Shown: positions 1 through 6,575, counted from the first letter of the stretch. The stretch: DNA of 13,563 bases from an uncultured Lachnobacterium sp. (GCA_945971355.1 CAMFPD010000048.1:1-13563); one strand, 5' to 3'. The notes: generated by a model not told the origin, from the sequence alone. A program made the numbers and translations.

Positions 1-21
1 TCTGGTTGATGCCGCTTATAA

Positions 22-115
22 TATAAATTTGTGTGGGGATGCAGTGGCACTAGCGAAGCAAGGCATTCCTTGATTGTGCCACTTTTTCCATATATGGCAC
101 CCCACACAATTTATA
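22..115. other. Self-folding left end of the palindrome
   Basis: Positions 22-38 pair with 100-115 (GTGTGGGG with CCCCACAC, extended by an AT-rich stem with one bulged T). After a bulged A39, the stem continues as TGC 40-42 with GCA 97-99. It encloses the hairpin AGTGGCAC 43-50 / GTGCCACT 76-83, which carries a further CAAGG/CCTTG stem (59-63 with 68-72). The left end therefore makes a compact local structure without needing the other half of the palindrome. Confidence 0.7.
43..87 (+). terminator. Terminator-like hairpin in the left end
   Basis: An 8-bp stem AGTGGCAC/GTGCCACT (43-50 with 76-83) with an inner CAAGG/CCTTG stem is followed directly by a run of five T (83-87). The shape fits a Rho-independent terminator for transcription entering from the left of the window. 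Function is inferred from shape only. Confidence 0.5.
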
Positions 116-581
116 AAACACATAAAGTTACACCTACCCCTTCTCATAAACCTGACCATAAAGCCTAGATTTGCCGATACCATTTTTTGCCTTCTTCGAT
201 AGAAGCTGGTTCTTCAAAAGCAAGACACTACAGCCCGATTGTTCTCCCCACACGAACAACAATTCAGGGGCCATTCGTGTCGGCCTTGGAGCCCGTGCGA
301 AGGAAAAGTGGGGCGCAGGGAGAACTTTGTTTGAGAGCGCTTTTTACTCTTTCTATCCGAGAAAAGCGCTCGAGTTGTTCGGAAGCGCCCCTAATATCTA
401 TTTCCTGAGTAGGGCTCCTAGACCGACTAGGATGGTCAGCTGGTTGTTCGTGTGGGGAGGACAATCGGCTGGAATTGTCTTGCCATTGAAGTACACCTTC
501 CCTGAAGGCAAAAAACGGTATCTGGCAAATTCTACGGCTTTACTTTACGGTTTCTTCGAAGGGGTAGGTGTAACTTTATGT

Positions 582-688
582 GTATTGCATATTCGTAGAG
601 GGTGCCATATTTAAACTGTGAAAAGTGGCACAATCAAGAAATGCCTTGCTGCGCTAGTGCCATTGCATCCCGTACGCGAAAGTGATAC
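582..688. other. Self-folding right end of the palindrome, mirror of the left end
   Basis: GGGTGC 600-605 pairs with GCATCCC 665-671 with the same single bulged base as the left end. Outside it TTCG 592-595 pairs with CGAA 677-680, and GTAT 582-585 with ATAC 685-688. It encloses AGTGGCAC 624-631 / GTGCCATT 657-664 (one G-T pair). The outer stem sequences differ from those of the left end, yet pairing within this end is kept, so the local fold looks maintained. Confidence 0.6.
621..664 (-). terminator. Terminator-like hairpin in the right end, reverse orientation
   Basis: Read on the minus strand, AATGGCAC (complement of 657-664) pairs with GTGCCACT (complement of 624-631) and is followed by four T (complement of 621-624). 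It mirrors the left hairpin, so it would stop transcription entering the element from the right. The T run is short. Confidence 0.4.
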
Positions 689-735
689 TATAAGCGGCAG
701 CAATTCATATATGTTGAGGGTAAAGTTTGGATAGA

Positions 736-770
736 GAGGGGAATGTAATTGCAATATTTCATTTCCCCTC
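736..770. promoter_or_regulatory. Operator-like dyad spanning the -35 box
   Basis: GAGGGGAA plus TG (736-745) is the inverted repeat of CA plus TTTCCCCTC (760-770), with one bulged base. The two arms flank the -35 box at 749-754, and the right arm fills the promoter spacer. It lies upstream of the expected transcript start, so a repressor or activator site is more likely than an RNA element. It does not match MntR or Fur box consensus sequences as I know them. Confidence 0.5.
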
Positions 771-777
771 GTATAAT
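749..777 (+). promoter_or_regulatory. Sigma-A-type promoter of the MntP-like operon
   Basis: TTGCAA (749-754) lies exactly 17 bp from a perfect TATAAT (772-777). Transcription would begin near 784, about 23 bases before the ATG at 807, with the strong ribosome binding site AAGGAGGA at 793-800 between them. Confidence 0.8.
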
Positions 778-806
778 GAAAGAAATACAACCAAGGAGGA
801 ACACAA

Positions 807-1388
807 ATGGGCTGGATAGAAAAGCTGCTGATAGTAGCGGGAGCATCACTTGATATATTTGCAGCAATGGAATGTCAAGGGTCACTTATCAGCAAGGTAA
901 GTAAAAAACAGTTATCTATAATTTGTGTGTTAATTGCAGTATTCCAATTGGTATCTATGTATATTGGATATTTTCTTTCAACATTAGTGATAAAGAAAAA
1001 CCCAGTGTCGGACGAGGCACTTTTGGGAGAAATACTTTCTATTGCAATATTGTTTTGTTTGGGAATAAGACTTAGTATAAAAGCAGTAAAAAATGAGAGA
1101 ATTGAGGAAAGATTACAGGCAGAAATAAGCATCAAAAGAACCTTGAGAATTGCGGCTCTTACAAGTGGATATACAATTCTTGCTGGAATAGCATTTGGCT
1201 TTTTGAACACAGGATTGTTTGCAATATTAGTAATGGTGACAGTTCTGACTGTAGTTTGCATTATCGCAGGTGTGTACACGGGATACCATTTTGGTTTTGA
1301 GCACAAAACAAAGGTATATGTTTTGGGAGCTTTATTATTTTGGATAGCAGGAATAGACATAATCATAAGATGTGTAATGAACAAATAG
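807..1388 (+). CDS. Divergent MntP-like (DUF204) integral membrane protein, putative cation efflux
   Basis: This 193-residue protein is almost entirely hydrophobic, with about six membrane segments in two halves, which is the length and layout of the MntP manganese efflux family. The first half carries GASLDIFAA, with Asp16 at the same position as the conserved Asp16 of E. coli MntP, and a later LGIRLSIKA resembles the family LGGRMIIEG stretch. In the second half the equivalent of the TSLDAMAVG motif reads TSGYTILAG, so the second conserved aspartate is replaced by Tyr. The family link rests on these motifs; transport of manganese is an inference weakened by the lost acidic residue. The start is supported by AAGGAGGA at 793-800. 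It is the first gene of an operon and its stop overlaps the ribosome binding site of the next gene. Confidence 0.65.
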   Translation: MGWIEKLLIVAGASLDIFAAMECQGSLISKVSKKQLSIICVLIAVFQLVSMYIGYFLSTLVIKKNPVSDEALLGEILSIAILFCLGIRLSIKAVKNERIEERLQAEISIKRTLRIAALTSGYTILAGIAFGFLNTGLFAILVMVTVLTVVCIIAGVYTGYHFGFEHKTKVYVLGALLFWIAGIDIIIRCVMNK

Positions 1389-1395
1389 GAGCGCA

Positions 1396-3153
1396 ATGAA
1401 GATTCTACTTACAGCAATAAATGCAAAATATATACATTCAAACCTGGCAATTTATTCACTGAGGGCATGTGCCGGTGAACACAAGCCTAATGTGGAGCTT
1501 GCGGAGTTTACAATTAATAATCAGAAGGATTATATTCTTGAGGAAATCTACAAGAAAAAGCCGGATGTACTTTGTTTTTCGGTGTATATATGGAATCTTG
1601 ATTATGTGGAAAGCGTAGCAAGAGAATTTAAGAAAATATGTCCAAATGTGCCAATATGGGTTGGTGGACCTGAGGTATCCTACGAGGTTAGGGATTTCCT
1701 TGATAATCATTCCGAGATAGATGGAATAATGATTGGTGAAGGCGAGGACACCTTCAGGGAAGTGTGCGATTATTATGAAGGCAAAAGAGAATTGAGTACA
1801 ATTGACGGGATTGCATACAGAGACAATGGTGTTGTTGTAACAAAATCCAGAGGTATAATAGACATGAGCCGGATTCCGTTTTGTTATGACACTATGGAGA
1901 ATTTTTCCAACAGAATAATTTATTACGAGAGCAGCAGAGGCTGCCCTTTTTCGTGTAGTTATTGTCTTTCATCAGTTGACAAATCCCTTAGATTCAGAGA
2001 TACGGAACTTGTTAAAAAAGAGCTTAAGCTTTTCATGGATCAGAGGGTTCCACAGATTAAATTTGTGGATAGAACCTTCAACTGTAATCATGCCCATGCC
2101 ATGGAAATATGGCGATTTATAAAGGAAAATGATAATGGAATAACAAATTTTCATTTCGAAATATCTGCAGATCTTATCAATGAAGAGGAACTGGCTCTTA
2201 TCAGAGATATGAGACCAGGTCTGATACAGCTGGAGATAGGCGTGCAGTCTACAAATGAGGTTACCATAAAAGAAATCCACAGAACGATGAAGCTTGATAG
2301 GTTAAAGGAAGTTGTAAAGTCTATTCAGGCGGGCGGAAATATACATGAGCATCTTGACCTTATAGCAGGGCTGCCATATGAGGACTATGACAGTTTCAAA
2401 AATTCTTTTGACGAGATATATACCCTGAAGCCTAATCAATTACAGTTAGGATTTTTGAAGGTGTTAAAGGGCTCTTACATGTACGAACATGCCAAGGAGT
2501 ACGGAATTATCTACCATGACAGACCGCCTTACGAAGTGTTATCCACAAATTGGATAACATATGATGATGTACTGCGCATCAAAAAAGTGGAAGAAATGCT
2601 GGAGGTTTACTATAATAGTGGACAGTTTGAGATAACAATGAAACTGATGGATGTCATATATGACAGCGCTTTTGATTTCTATCAGAGCCTTGGCGAATTT
2701 TATGAGAGCAGGGGATATTTTGGAATGAGTCATTCCAGAATCAGAAGATGTGAGATCCTGTTAGAATTCATGGAAGATAATCTGTCAAAGGAAAAATGTG
2801 GTGAGAACGAAAATCAGGTATTAAATGTTGGAAATGTATCTTGCGGCGAAATAATTGCAATGATACAGGAAGCACTTATATTTGATTTGTATTACAGGGA
2901 AAACTGCAAGAGCAGACCGGCTTGGGCAATAGATACGACAAGCTTCAAGAATGCGACACGAAAGTTTTGCGAAAATGGTAAGTTATCTCATGTGGAGCCA
3001 TTTCACTATAGATTTCCAGATAAAAATCAAAAGATGATAGACAGGCTTCCAGACAGAGAAGAAGTGCCGGTGTGGGTATTGTTTCATTATGATGACAGGG
3101 ATCCTCTTGATAATCAGGCGAGAGTTGAGTATGTGAATTATGAACAGGATTAA
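1396..3153 (+). CDS. B12-binding-domain radical SAM protein (DUF4080 type)
   Basis: The 585-residue protein starts with a Rossmann-like cobalamin-binding-type domain (about residues 1-135; LLTAINAKYIHSNLAIYSL, WVGGPEVSYE, GEGEDTF) that lacks the classical DxHxxG cobalt-ligand motif. A radical SAM domain follows, with the cluster motif C183-x3-C187-x2-C190 in SSRGCPFSCSYC. Downstream segments typical of the barrel include FVDRTFNCN, LIQLEIGVQS and LDLIAGLPYED. The C-terminal part (from about residue 400) is the helical DUF4080-like region. It should generate a 5'-deoxyadenosyl radical from SAM; the substrate is unknown for this family. AGGAG at 1387-1391 overlaps the stop of the upstream gene. 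The exonuclease start lies inside its 3' end (14-base overlap), so the two are probably co-translated. Confidence 0.88.
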   Translation: MKILLTAINAKYIHSNLAIYSLRACAGEHKPNVELAEFTINNQKDYILEEIYKKKPDVLCFSVYIWNLDYVESVAREFKKICPNVPIWVGGPEVSYEVRDFLDNHSEIDGIMIGEGEDTFREVCDYYEGKRELSTIDGIAYRDNGVVVTKSRGIIDMSRIPFCYDTMENFSNRIIYYESSRGCPFSCSYCLSSVDKSLRFRDTELVKKELKLFMDQRVPQIKFVDRTFNCNHAHAMEIWRFIKENDNGITNFHFEISADLINEEELALIRDMRPGLIQLEIGVQSTNEVTIKEIHRTMKLDRLKEVVKSIQAGGNIHEHLDLIAGLPYEDYDSFKNSFDEIYTLKPNQLQLGFLKVLKGSYMYEHAKEYGIIYHDRPPYEVLSTNWITYDDVLRIKKVEEMLEVYYNSGQFEITMKLMDVIYDSAFDFYQSLGEFYESRGYFGMSHSRIRRCEILLEFMEDNLSKEKCGENENQVLNVGNVSCGEIIAMIQEALIFDLYYRENCKSRPAWAIDTTSFKNATRKFCENGKLSHVEPFHYRFPDKNQKMIDRLPDREEVPVWVLFHYDDRDPLDNQARVEYVNYEQD

Positions 3154-3859
3154 GGATTATACGGTTGTGGATCTGGAGATGACAGGTCTTGCGGCAAAGC
3201 TTGATAAGATAATTGAAATAGGAGCTGTAAAGGTGAGAGATGGCCAGATTGTGGACACATATGCAATGCTTGTGAATCCACAGATACCTGTTCCACAGAA
3301 AGTTACTGAACTCACTGGGATAACTGACGAAATGGTTTCTAGTGGTGAGGACATGGATAAGGCTGTAGGGGGACTTATTGAGTTTATTGGGGATGATGTG
3401 CTGGTAGGTCAGAATATCAATTTTGATTACAGCTTTATCAAGCAATGGGCAGCAAACCACAAGAGGTCATTGTCCATGAGTGCATATGACACCTTAAAGC
3501 TTGCCAGAAGATATTTGCCACCAGAGATGCCCAAAAAACTTGAAAACTTATGTGCGTATTTTGGAATAAAGCGTGAGAATGCTCACAGAGCGCTTGATGA
3601 TGCAATAGAGACGCAACAGATATTTGAAAAATTGCAGGATGCAGCCATAGAAAAAGGAGAGTCAGAACTGACTCCCCAGCAGTTGACGTATAAGGCGAAA
3701 AAGCAAACTCCTGCGACCGCTCACCAGATAGAGCGGTTAAAGGAATTTCGTGAAGCTTTTGGTATTACAGAGCCTGTTTATTGGGATACATTAACACGAA
3801 GTCAGGCATCCAGAATGCAGGATGAATATATCAGTCGATACGGTCGTTTAAAGCATTGA
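3140..3859 (+). CDS. DEDD-family 3'-5' exonuclease (PolC/DnaQ epsilon-like) with C-terminal extension
   Basis: The 239-residue protein has the full DEDDh set: Asp11 and Glu13 in VVDLEMTG (ExoI), Asp96 in GQNINFDYSF (ExoII), and His149/Asp154 in HRALDDA (ExoIII). It should remove nucleotides from 3' ends of DNA or RNA using two metal ions. Residues about 175-239 form an extra tail (ATAHQIERLKEF, then DTLTRSQASRMQDEY) that is not part of the nuclease fold and may be a small helical binding module. The start at 3140 overlaps the radical SAM gene by 14 bases, and later Met codons would lose the ExoI motif. No strong ribosome binding site is visible, so translational coupling is likely. Its last 29 bases overlap the convergent gene on the other strand. 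Its cellular role (repair, RNA turnover) is not shown. Confidence 0.9.
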   Translation: MNRIKDYTVVDLEMTGLAAKLDKIIEIGAVKVRDGQIVDTYAMLVNPQIPVPQKVTELTGITDEMVSSGEDMDKAVGGLIEFIGDDVLVGQNINFDYSFIKQWAANHKRSLSMSAYDTLKLARRYLPPEMPKKLENLCAYFGIKRENAHRALDDAIETQQIFEKLQDAAIEKGESELTPQQLTYKAKKQTPATAHQIERLKEFREAFGITEPVYWDTLTRSQASRMQDEYISRYGRLKH

Positions 3860-4421
3860 TAATTACATGCTTTGACATGGAATTGAGTTCTTCTGCTACC
3901 TTAATAAGTGCAGTAGCTTTTTCCGACTCACCATCTTCGATATAAATATCTGCAAGACGAGAGAAAATAGCTTTGGAATCTGCGTGATTGGTCACTGCAA
4001 ATTCCAGAGCTTTTTTTGCAGTGTCTCTGTAGTCATTTGCAATAAGCTCGTCGCAATACAGTGGCAATAATCTCACGAATTCAGTAAAGTTATCGTCATA
4101 CTGTGACAATTCTTCGAAGTTTTGTAAGCCATACTCTAATTTGATGTCTGTGTTGGTTTTGCCAGTGAGATTAAGCATTTTTTTATCCTTGAGGGCGCAA
4201 AGTGAATTTTCAACATCAGTATTAAGATTAAATGGAAATAAATCCTCAGGTATGGTAATATAATTTAGATTGCTTATATCTTTTTTACGGGTGGCGTTGG
4301 CCTCTCGCTCACGCTCCCAGAAACGAGCGGTGATTTCATCTTGATCTGCATCATTTTTCTTGAAGCGATAAGATATAAACACTAGAAAAAGTATAAAAAA
4401 TATGGTAAAAAATGGAATCAT
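3831..4421 (-). CDS. Conserved hypothetical membrane-anchored protein with TPR-like C-terminus
   Basis: This 196-residue minus-strand protein begins with one hydrophobic helix (about residues 2-19) followed by basic RFKK, giving a predicted N-terminal membrane anchor with the rest in the cytoplasm. A charged stretch TARFWERERE-ANATRKK (residues 31-47) follows, then YITIPEDLFPF. The last 80 residues are amphipathic helices with TPR-like spacing (ELIANDYRDTAKKALEFA, then SRLADIYIEDGESEKATAL). I recall similar small proteins in Lachnospiraceae but know no function. On the minus strand, GAAAGG (complement of 4431-4436) lies about 10 bases before the ATG. It is convergent with the exonuclease gene (29-bp overlap) and divergent from the 35-residue peptide gene. 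Confidence 0.75.
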   Translation of the reverse strand: MIPFFTIFFILFLVFISYRFKKNDADQDEITARFWEREREANATRKKDISNLNYITIPEDLFPFNLNTDVENSLCALKDKKMLNLTGKTNTDIKLEYGLQNFEELSQYDDNFTEFVRLLPLYCDELIANDYRDTAKKALEFAVTNHADSKAIFSRLADIYIEDGESEKATALIKVAEELNSMSKHVIINALNDRID

Positions 4422-4442
4422 ACTAAGGGTCCTTTCTGTGAA

Positions 4443-4475
4443 AAACTACCTATAGTATATCGTATTTTGGTTATG
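4443..4475. promoter_or_regulatory. Possible overlapping divergent promoters
   Basis: The 65-bp gap between two divergent genes holds TATAGT (4451-4456, plus strand) and TATACT (complement of 4454-4459, minus strand), overlapping -10-like boxes. The minus-strand box has a weak TTCACC about 17 bp upstream on that strand; the plus-strand box has no good -35. This is a weak call made from spacing. Confidence 0.3.
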
Positions 4476-4486
4476 AGGTGAATAGA

Positions 4487-4594
4487 ATGTACAATTTTAA
4501 TAACAGAAAAAATCAAAAATTAATAACAACAATTGTGCTAATTGTTGTAGTTGCAATGGTTGTGACTACTTTGATTTCAGCATTTATTATTTAG
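4487..4594 (+). CDS. Small membrane peptide, 35 residues, function unknown
   Basis: ATG at 4487 runs to TAG at 4592-4594 and encodes 35 residues: a polar, basic head (MYNFNNRKNQK) and one hydrophobic helix of about 24 residues (from LITTIVLIV to the end). GAGGTG at 4475-4480 sits 6 bases before the ATG, a good ribosome binding site. The basic head followed by a continuous membrane helix and the ribosome binding site argue that it is real. It is probably a single-pass inner-membrane peptide with the basic end in the cytoplasm. It lies just upstream of the VanW gene, which has its own promoter. I do not recognise a named family. Confidence 0.65.
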   Translation: MYNFNNRKNQKLITTIVLIVVVAMVVTTLISAFII

Positions 4595-4603
4595 TAAACT
4601 TTC

Positions 4604-4631
4604 TTGAAAAATCAGGTGATTATGATAAAAT
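4604..4631 (+). promoter_or_regulatory. Promoter of the VanW-family gene with extended -10
   Basis: TTGAAA (4604-4609) and TAAAAT (4626-4631) are 16 bp apart, and the -10 is preceded by TG plus one base (4623-4625), an extended -10 motif. Transcription would start near 4638. This makes an upstream TTG or the ATG at 4622 unlikely as start codon and supports ATG 4676. Confidence 0.6.
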
Positions 4632-4675
4632 ATGAAGCTAGACAACTGATAGGCGAGGTAAAAGAGGATATCATA

Positions 4676-6430
4676 ATGAATAATAAAATGAAAAAGATTT
4701 CTTTTTGTTTTGGAATGGCAGTTATGTCATTGGCTCTATTGACAGGTAGAGATGTAACAAAAGCTGCAAATACTAACAAAGCAGTGATATCAGAAGGTGT
4801 CAAAATTGGAACTGTCAATGTAGGCGGAATGAGCAAGGCTGAGGCAACAGAGGCAGTTAATGAATATGTGAATAGTATCAATAATGCAACCTTCGTTTTG
4901 AAGACTGATGTGGGAAGCATCAATGCAACTGCAGAGGATATGAGTATAACAGCAGACGTAGAAGCAGCAGTAGAGGAAGCCCTTGCAGTTGGAAATACAG
5001 GAAATCTTATCACAAGATTTAAGGAGGTAACAGATCTTAAATCTGAGGAGATTACAGTAAGCATGCACCTTGGTGTGGATAAACAGAAAACCGCTATGTA
5101 TCTGTATAATCATGCAGATAAAATCAGTATTCAGGCTGAGAATAATACTGTTGTCAAAACAGAAGAAGGTTTTGAGTTTGTAAAGGGTAAATCCGGAAAA
5201 GAAGTAGACATTGTGAATTCGGTTTATGCTATTGATGATTTTATCTCTAATCAGTGGGATACAGAAAACAATGAAATTGAACTTGTTTCCAATGTGGTAG
5301 AGCCAGAAGGAAACGAGGAGGATTTGAAGAGTATAAAGGATGTTCTTGGAAAATACTCTACAGATTTTAGTACCTCATCAGCAGGCCGATCTGCAAATGT
5401 TAAGAATGCATGTAGTCTGATTGATGGAACGGTTCTTTTACCAGGAGAGGAATTCTCTACGTATAAGGCAATTAGCCCAATTGATGAAACTAACGGATAT
5501 GAGCTTGCAGGTGCATATGAGAATGGACAGGTAGTAGAGTCCGTAGGTGGTGGAGTTTGTCAGGTGGCGACAACTCTTTATAATGCTGTTATCAGAGCAG
5601 AGCTTGATGTGAGTATGCGTTACAATCACTCGATGATAGTAAATTATGTTCCAGCTTCTGGAGACGCTGCGATTGCGGGAACATACAAAGATTTTAGATT
5701 TGTAAATAATTATGATACACCAATATATATAGAGGGATATTGTAGTGGTGGAATTATAAATTTTGTAATATATGGTAAAGAGACAAGGGATGCAAATCGT
5801 TCGATTGAATTCAAGAGTGTTACCATCTCAGAGACAGACCCTGGTGTAGTGTATTCTTATAATGGTGAGCTTCCAGCAGGAACATACAGCGTCGGACAGT
5901 CTGCCCACAAGGGAGTAGTTGCTGAACTCTACAAGGTAGTAACAGTAGACGGAGTTGTACAGAGTGAGGAGAAATTTAATCACAGTACTTACAAGGCATC
6001 GCCTAAAACAGTAACAATAGGAACAATGGGAATTGATCCGGGAATGCTTGCACAGATTGAAGCGGCAGCAGCAGCTCAGGATGATGCTACAGTGAAGGCA
6101 TTATGTGCTCAGGTTGCAGGTGGAACAACTACACCGACAGAACAGGCTCCTGTTGATACAACTACACCAACAGAACAACCTGCTGTTGTAGTTACTCCTC
6201 CGGCTGAAAACACACAACCAGATAATTCTTCATCAGGGACAACAGTAGAAACACCTGCAACCCCAGAGAGTGGAAATGAAGGTACAACTGATACAAGTGG
6301 TACAGCAGGAGAAACAAGCGCAGGTGGTACAGCAGGAGAAACAAGCGCAGGTGGTACAGCAGGAACATCAGGTGCAGGTGAAACTGCAACAGGAGATACT
6401 GGAAATAATTCAGCAGAGACAGTTCAATAG
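4676..6430 (+). CDS. Secreted VanW-family protein with PG-binding_4 and G5-like domains and low-complexity tail
   Basis: ATG 4676 is chosen (584 residues) because AGAGG at 4663-4667 precedes it by 8 bases and it begins a normal signal peptide (KMKK, hydrophobic ISFCFGMAVMSLALL, cleavage near VTKAA). A longer frame opens upstream with TTG 4604, but that codon is part of the promoter. Domains in order: a PG_binding_4-type region (VKIGTVNVGGMSKAEA onward, about residues 40-210), the VanW domain (about 225-370, with GGGVCQVATTLYNA near 291-304), a G5-like domain (about 400-451), and an about 100-residue Thr/Pro/Gly/Ala/Glu tail. No sortase motif or lipobox is seen. VanW proteins are linked to glycopeptide-resistance loci and cell walls, but their biochemical role is unresolved. 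It probably acts outside the membrane on or near peptidoglycan. A terminator-like hairpin follows. Confidence 0.88.
   Translation: MNNKMKKISFCFGMAVMSLALLTGRDVTKAANTNKAVISEGVKIGTVNVGGMSKAEATEAVNEYVNSINNATFVLKTDVGSINATAEDMSITADVEAAVEEALAVGNTGNLITRFKEVTDLKSEEITVSMHLGVDKQKTAMYLYNHADKISIQAENNTVVKTEEGFEFVKGKSGKEVDIVNSVYAIDDFISNQWDTENNEIELVSNVVEPEGNEEDLKSIKDVLGKYSTDFSTSSAGRSANVKNACSLIDGTVLLPGEEFSTYKAISPIDETNGYELAGAYENGQVVESVGGGVCQVATTLYNAVIRAELDVSMRYNHSMIVNYVPASGDAAIAGTYKDFRFVNNYDTPIYIEGYCSGGIINFVIYGKETRDANRSIEFKSVTISETDPGVVYSYNGELPAGTYSVGQSAHKGVVAELYKVVTVDGVVQSEEKFNHSTYKASPKTVTIGTMGIDPGMLAQIEAAAAAQDDATVKALCAQVAGGTTTPTEQAPVDTTTPTEQPAVVVTPPAENTQPDNSSSGTTVETPATPESGNEGTTDTSGTAGETSAGGTAGETSAGGTAGTSGAGETATGDTGNNSAETVQ
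6299..6365 (+). repeat. 27-bp in-frame tandem repeat in the VanW-protein tail
   Basis: Two identical 27-bp units (6301-6327 and 6328-6354) and a partial third encode TAGETSAGG repeats in the low-complexity tail. The DNA copies are identical, which suggests recent slippage. Copy number probably varies between strains and changes only the length of the disordered tail. Confidence 0.85.
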
Positions 6431-6442
6431 GTAAATAAAACA

Positions 6443-6476
6443 GGCTGCTCCGAGTAAATCGGAGTCAGCCTTATAG
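6443..6476 (+). terminator. Terminator-like hairpin after the VanW-family gene
   Basis: GGCTGCTCCGA (6443-6453) pairs with TCGGAG-T-CAGCC (6459-6470), 11 bp with one bulged T and a 5-base loop, just after the stop codon. The following TTATAG is a poor T tract, so termination may be partial. The rest of the gap to 6575 is AT-rich with only short dyads (6505-6520, 6521-6532) and no promoter that I trust. Confidence 0.6.
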
Positions 6477-6575
6477 TTGTATATAGAGATAAATGATTAG
6501 GATGGCATATGGATATATGCATAGTAAACTATACGAAGACAGATATATATAAGTACAAGGATAGTAAGAATAAAT

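Larger units (their letters stand above)
6..703. repeat. Large imperfect palindrome (two inverted halves of ~345 bp), non-coding, possible foldback/MITE-like element
   Basis: The left half (6-352) matches the reverse complement of the right half (354-703) along nearly its whole length, with small indels. Anchors are a 26-bp perfect match (118-143 with 558-583), a 17-bp perfect match (244-260 with 443-459), a near-perfect block (37-67 with 640-670), and a central hairpin GAGCGCTTTT/AAAAGCGCTC (335-344 with 362-371). All anchor pairs are centred on about 350-355, so the dyad is continuous. The outer ends form a 15-bp inverted repeat with one mismatch (6-20 with 689-703). No flanking target duplication is visible (TCTGG versus TTCAT). 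No open reading frame in it has a ribosome binding site or a recognisable domain. It could be a foldback or MITE-type element, two small elements inserted tail to tail, or a DNA-encoded rod-like RNA. The palindrome is read directly; its identity is unknown. Confidence 0.9.

Noticed and set aside
2..12. CTGGTTGATGC shared between the left flank (2-12) and 10561-10571 in ecfA1
   Set aside because: A short chance match; nothing around it is shared, and the second copy is ordinary coding sequence.
171..614. 147-codon open frame across the palindrome, with shorter frames at 187-408 (plus) and 264-464 (minus)
   Set aside because: There is no ribosome binding site and no recognisable domain. Because the region is self-complementary, open frames mirror each other on both strands, so these look like by-products of the palindrome.
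6..703. Group II intron, CRISPR array or tRNA cluster inside the palindrome
   Set aside because: I see no domain V-like hairpin, no regularly spaced direct repeats, and no cloverleaf with a T-loop GTTCRA motif in a proper acceptor context.
736..770. Reading the dyad as a terminator of something upstream
   Set aside because: No T tract follows on either strand, and it lies inside a near-consensus promoter.
4604..4675. Longer N-terminus for the VanW-family protein from TTG 4604 or ATG 4622
   Set aside because: The TTG is the -35 box and the region holds an extended -10. ATG 4676 has a better-placed ribosome binding site and starts a normal signal peptide.
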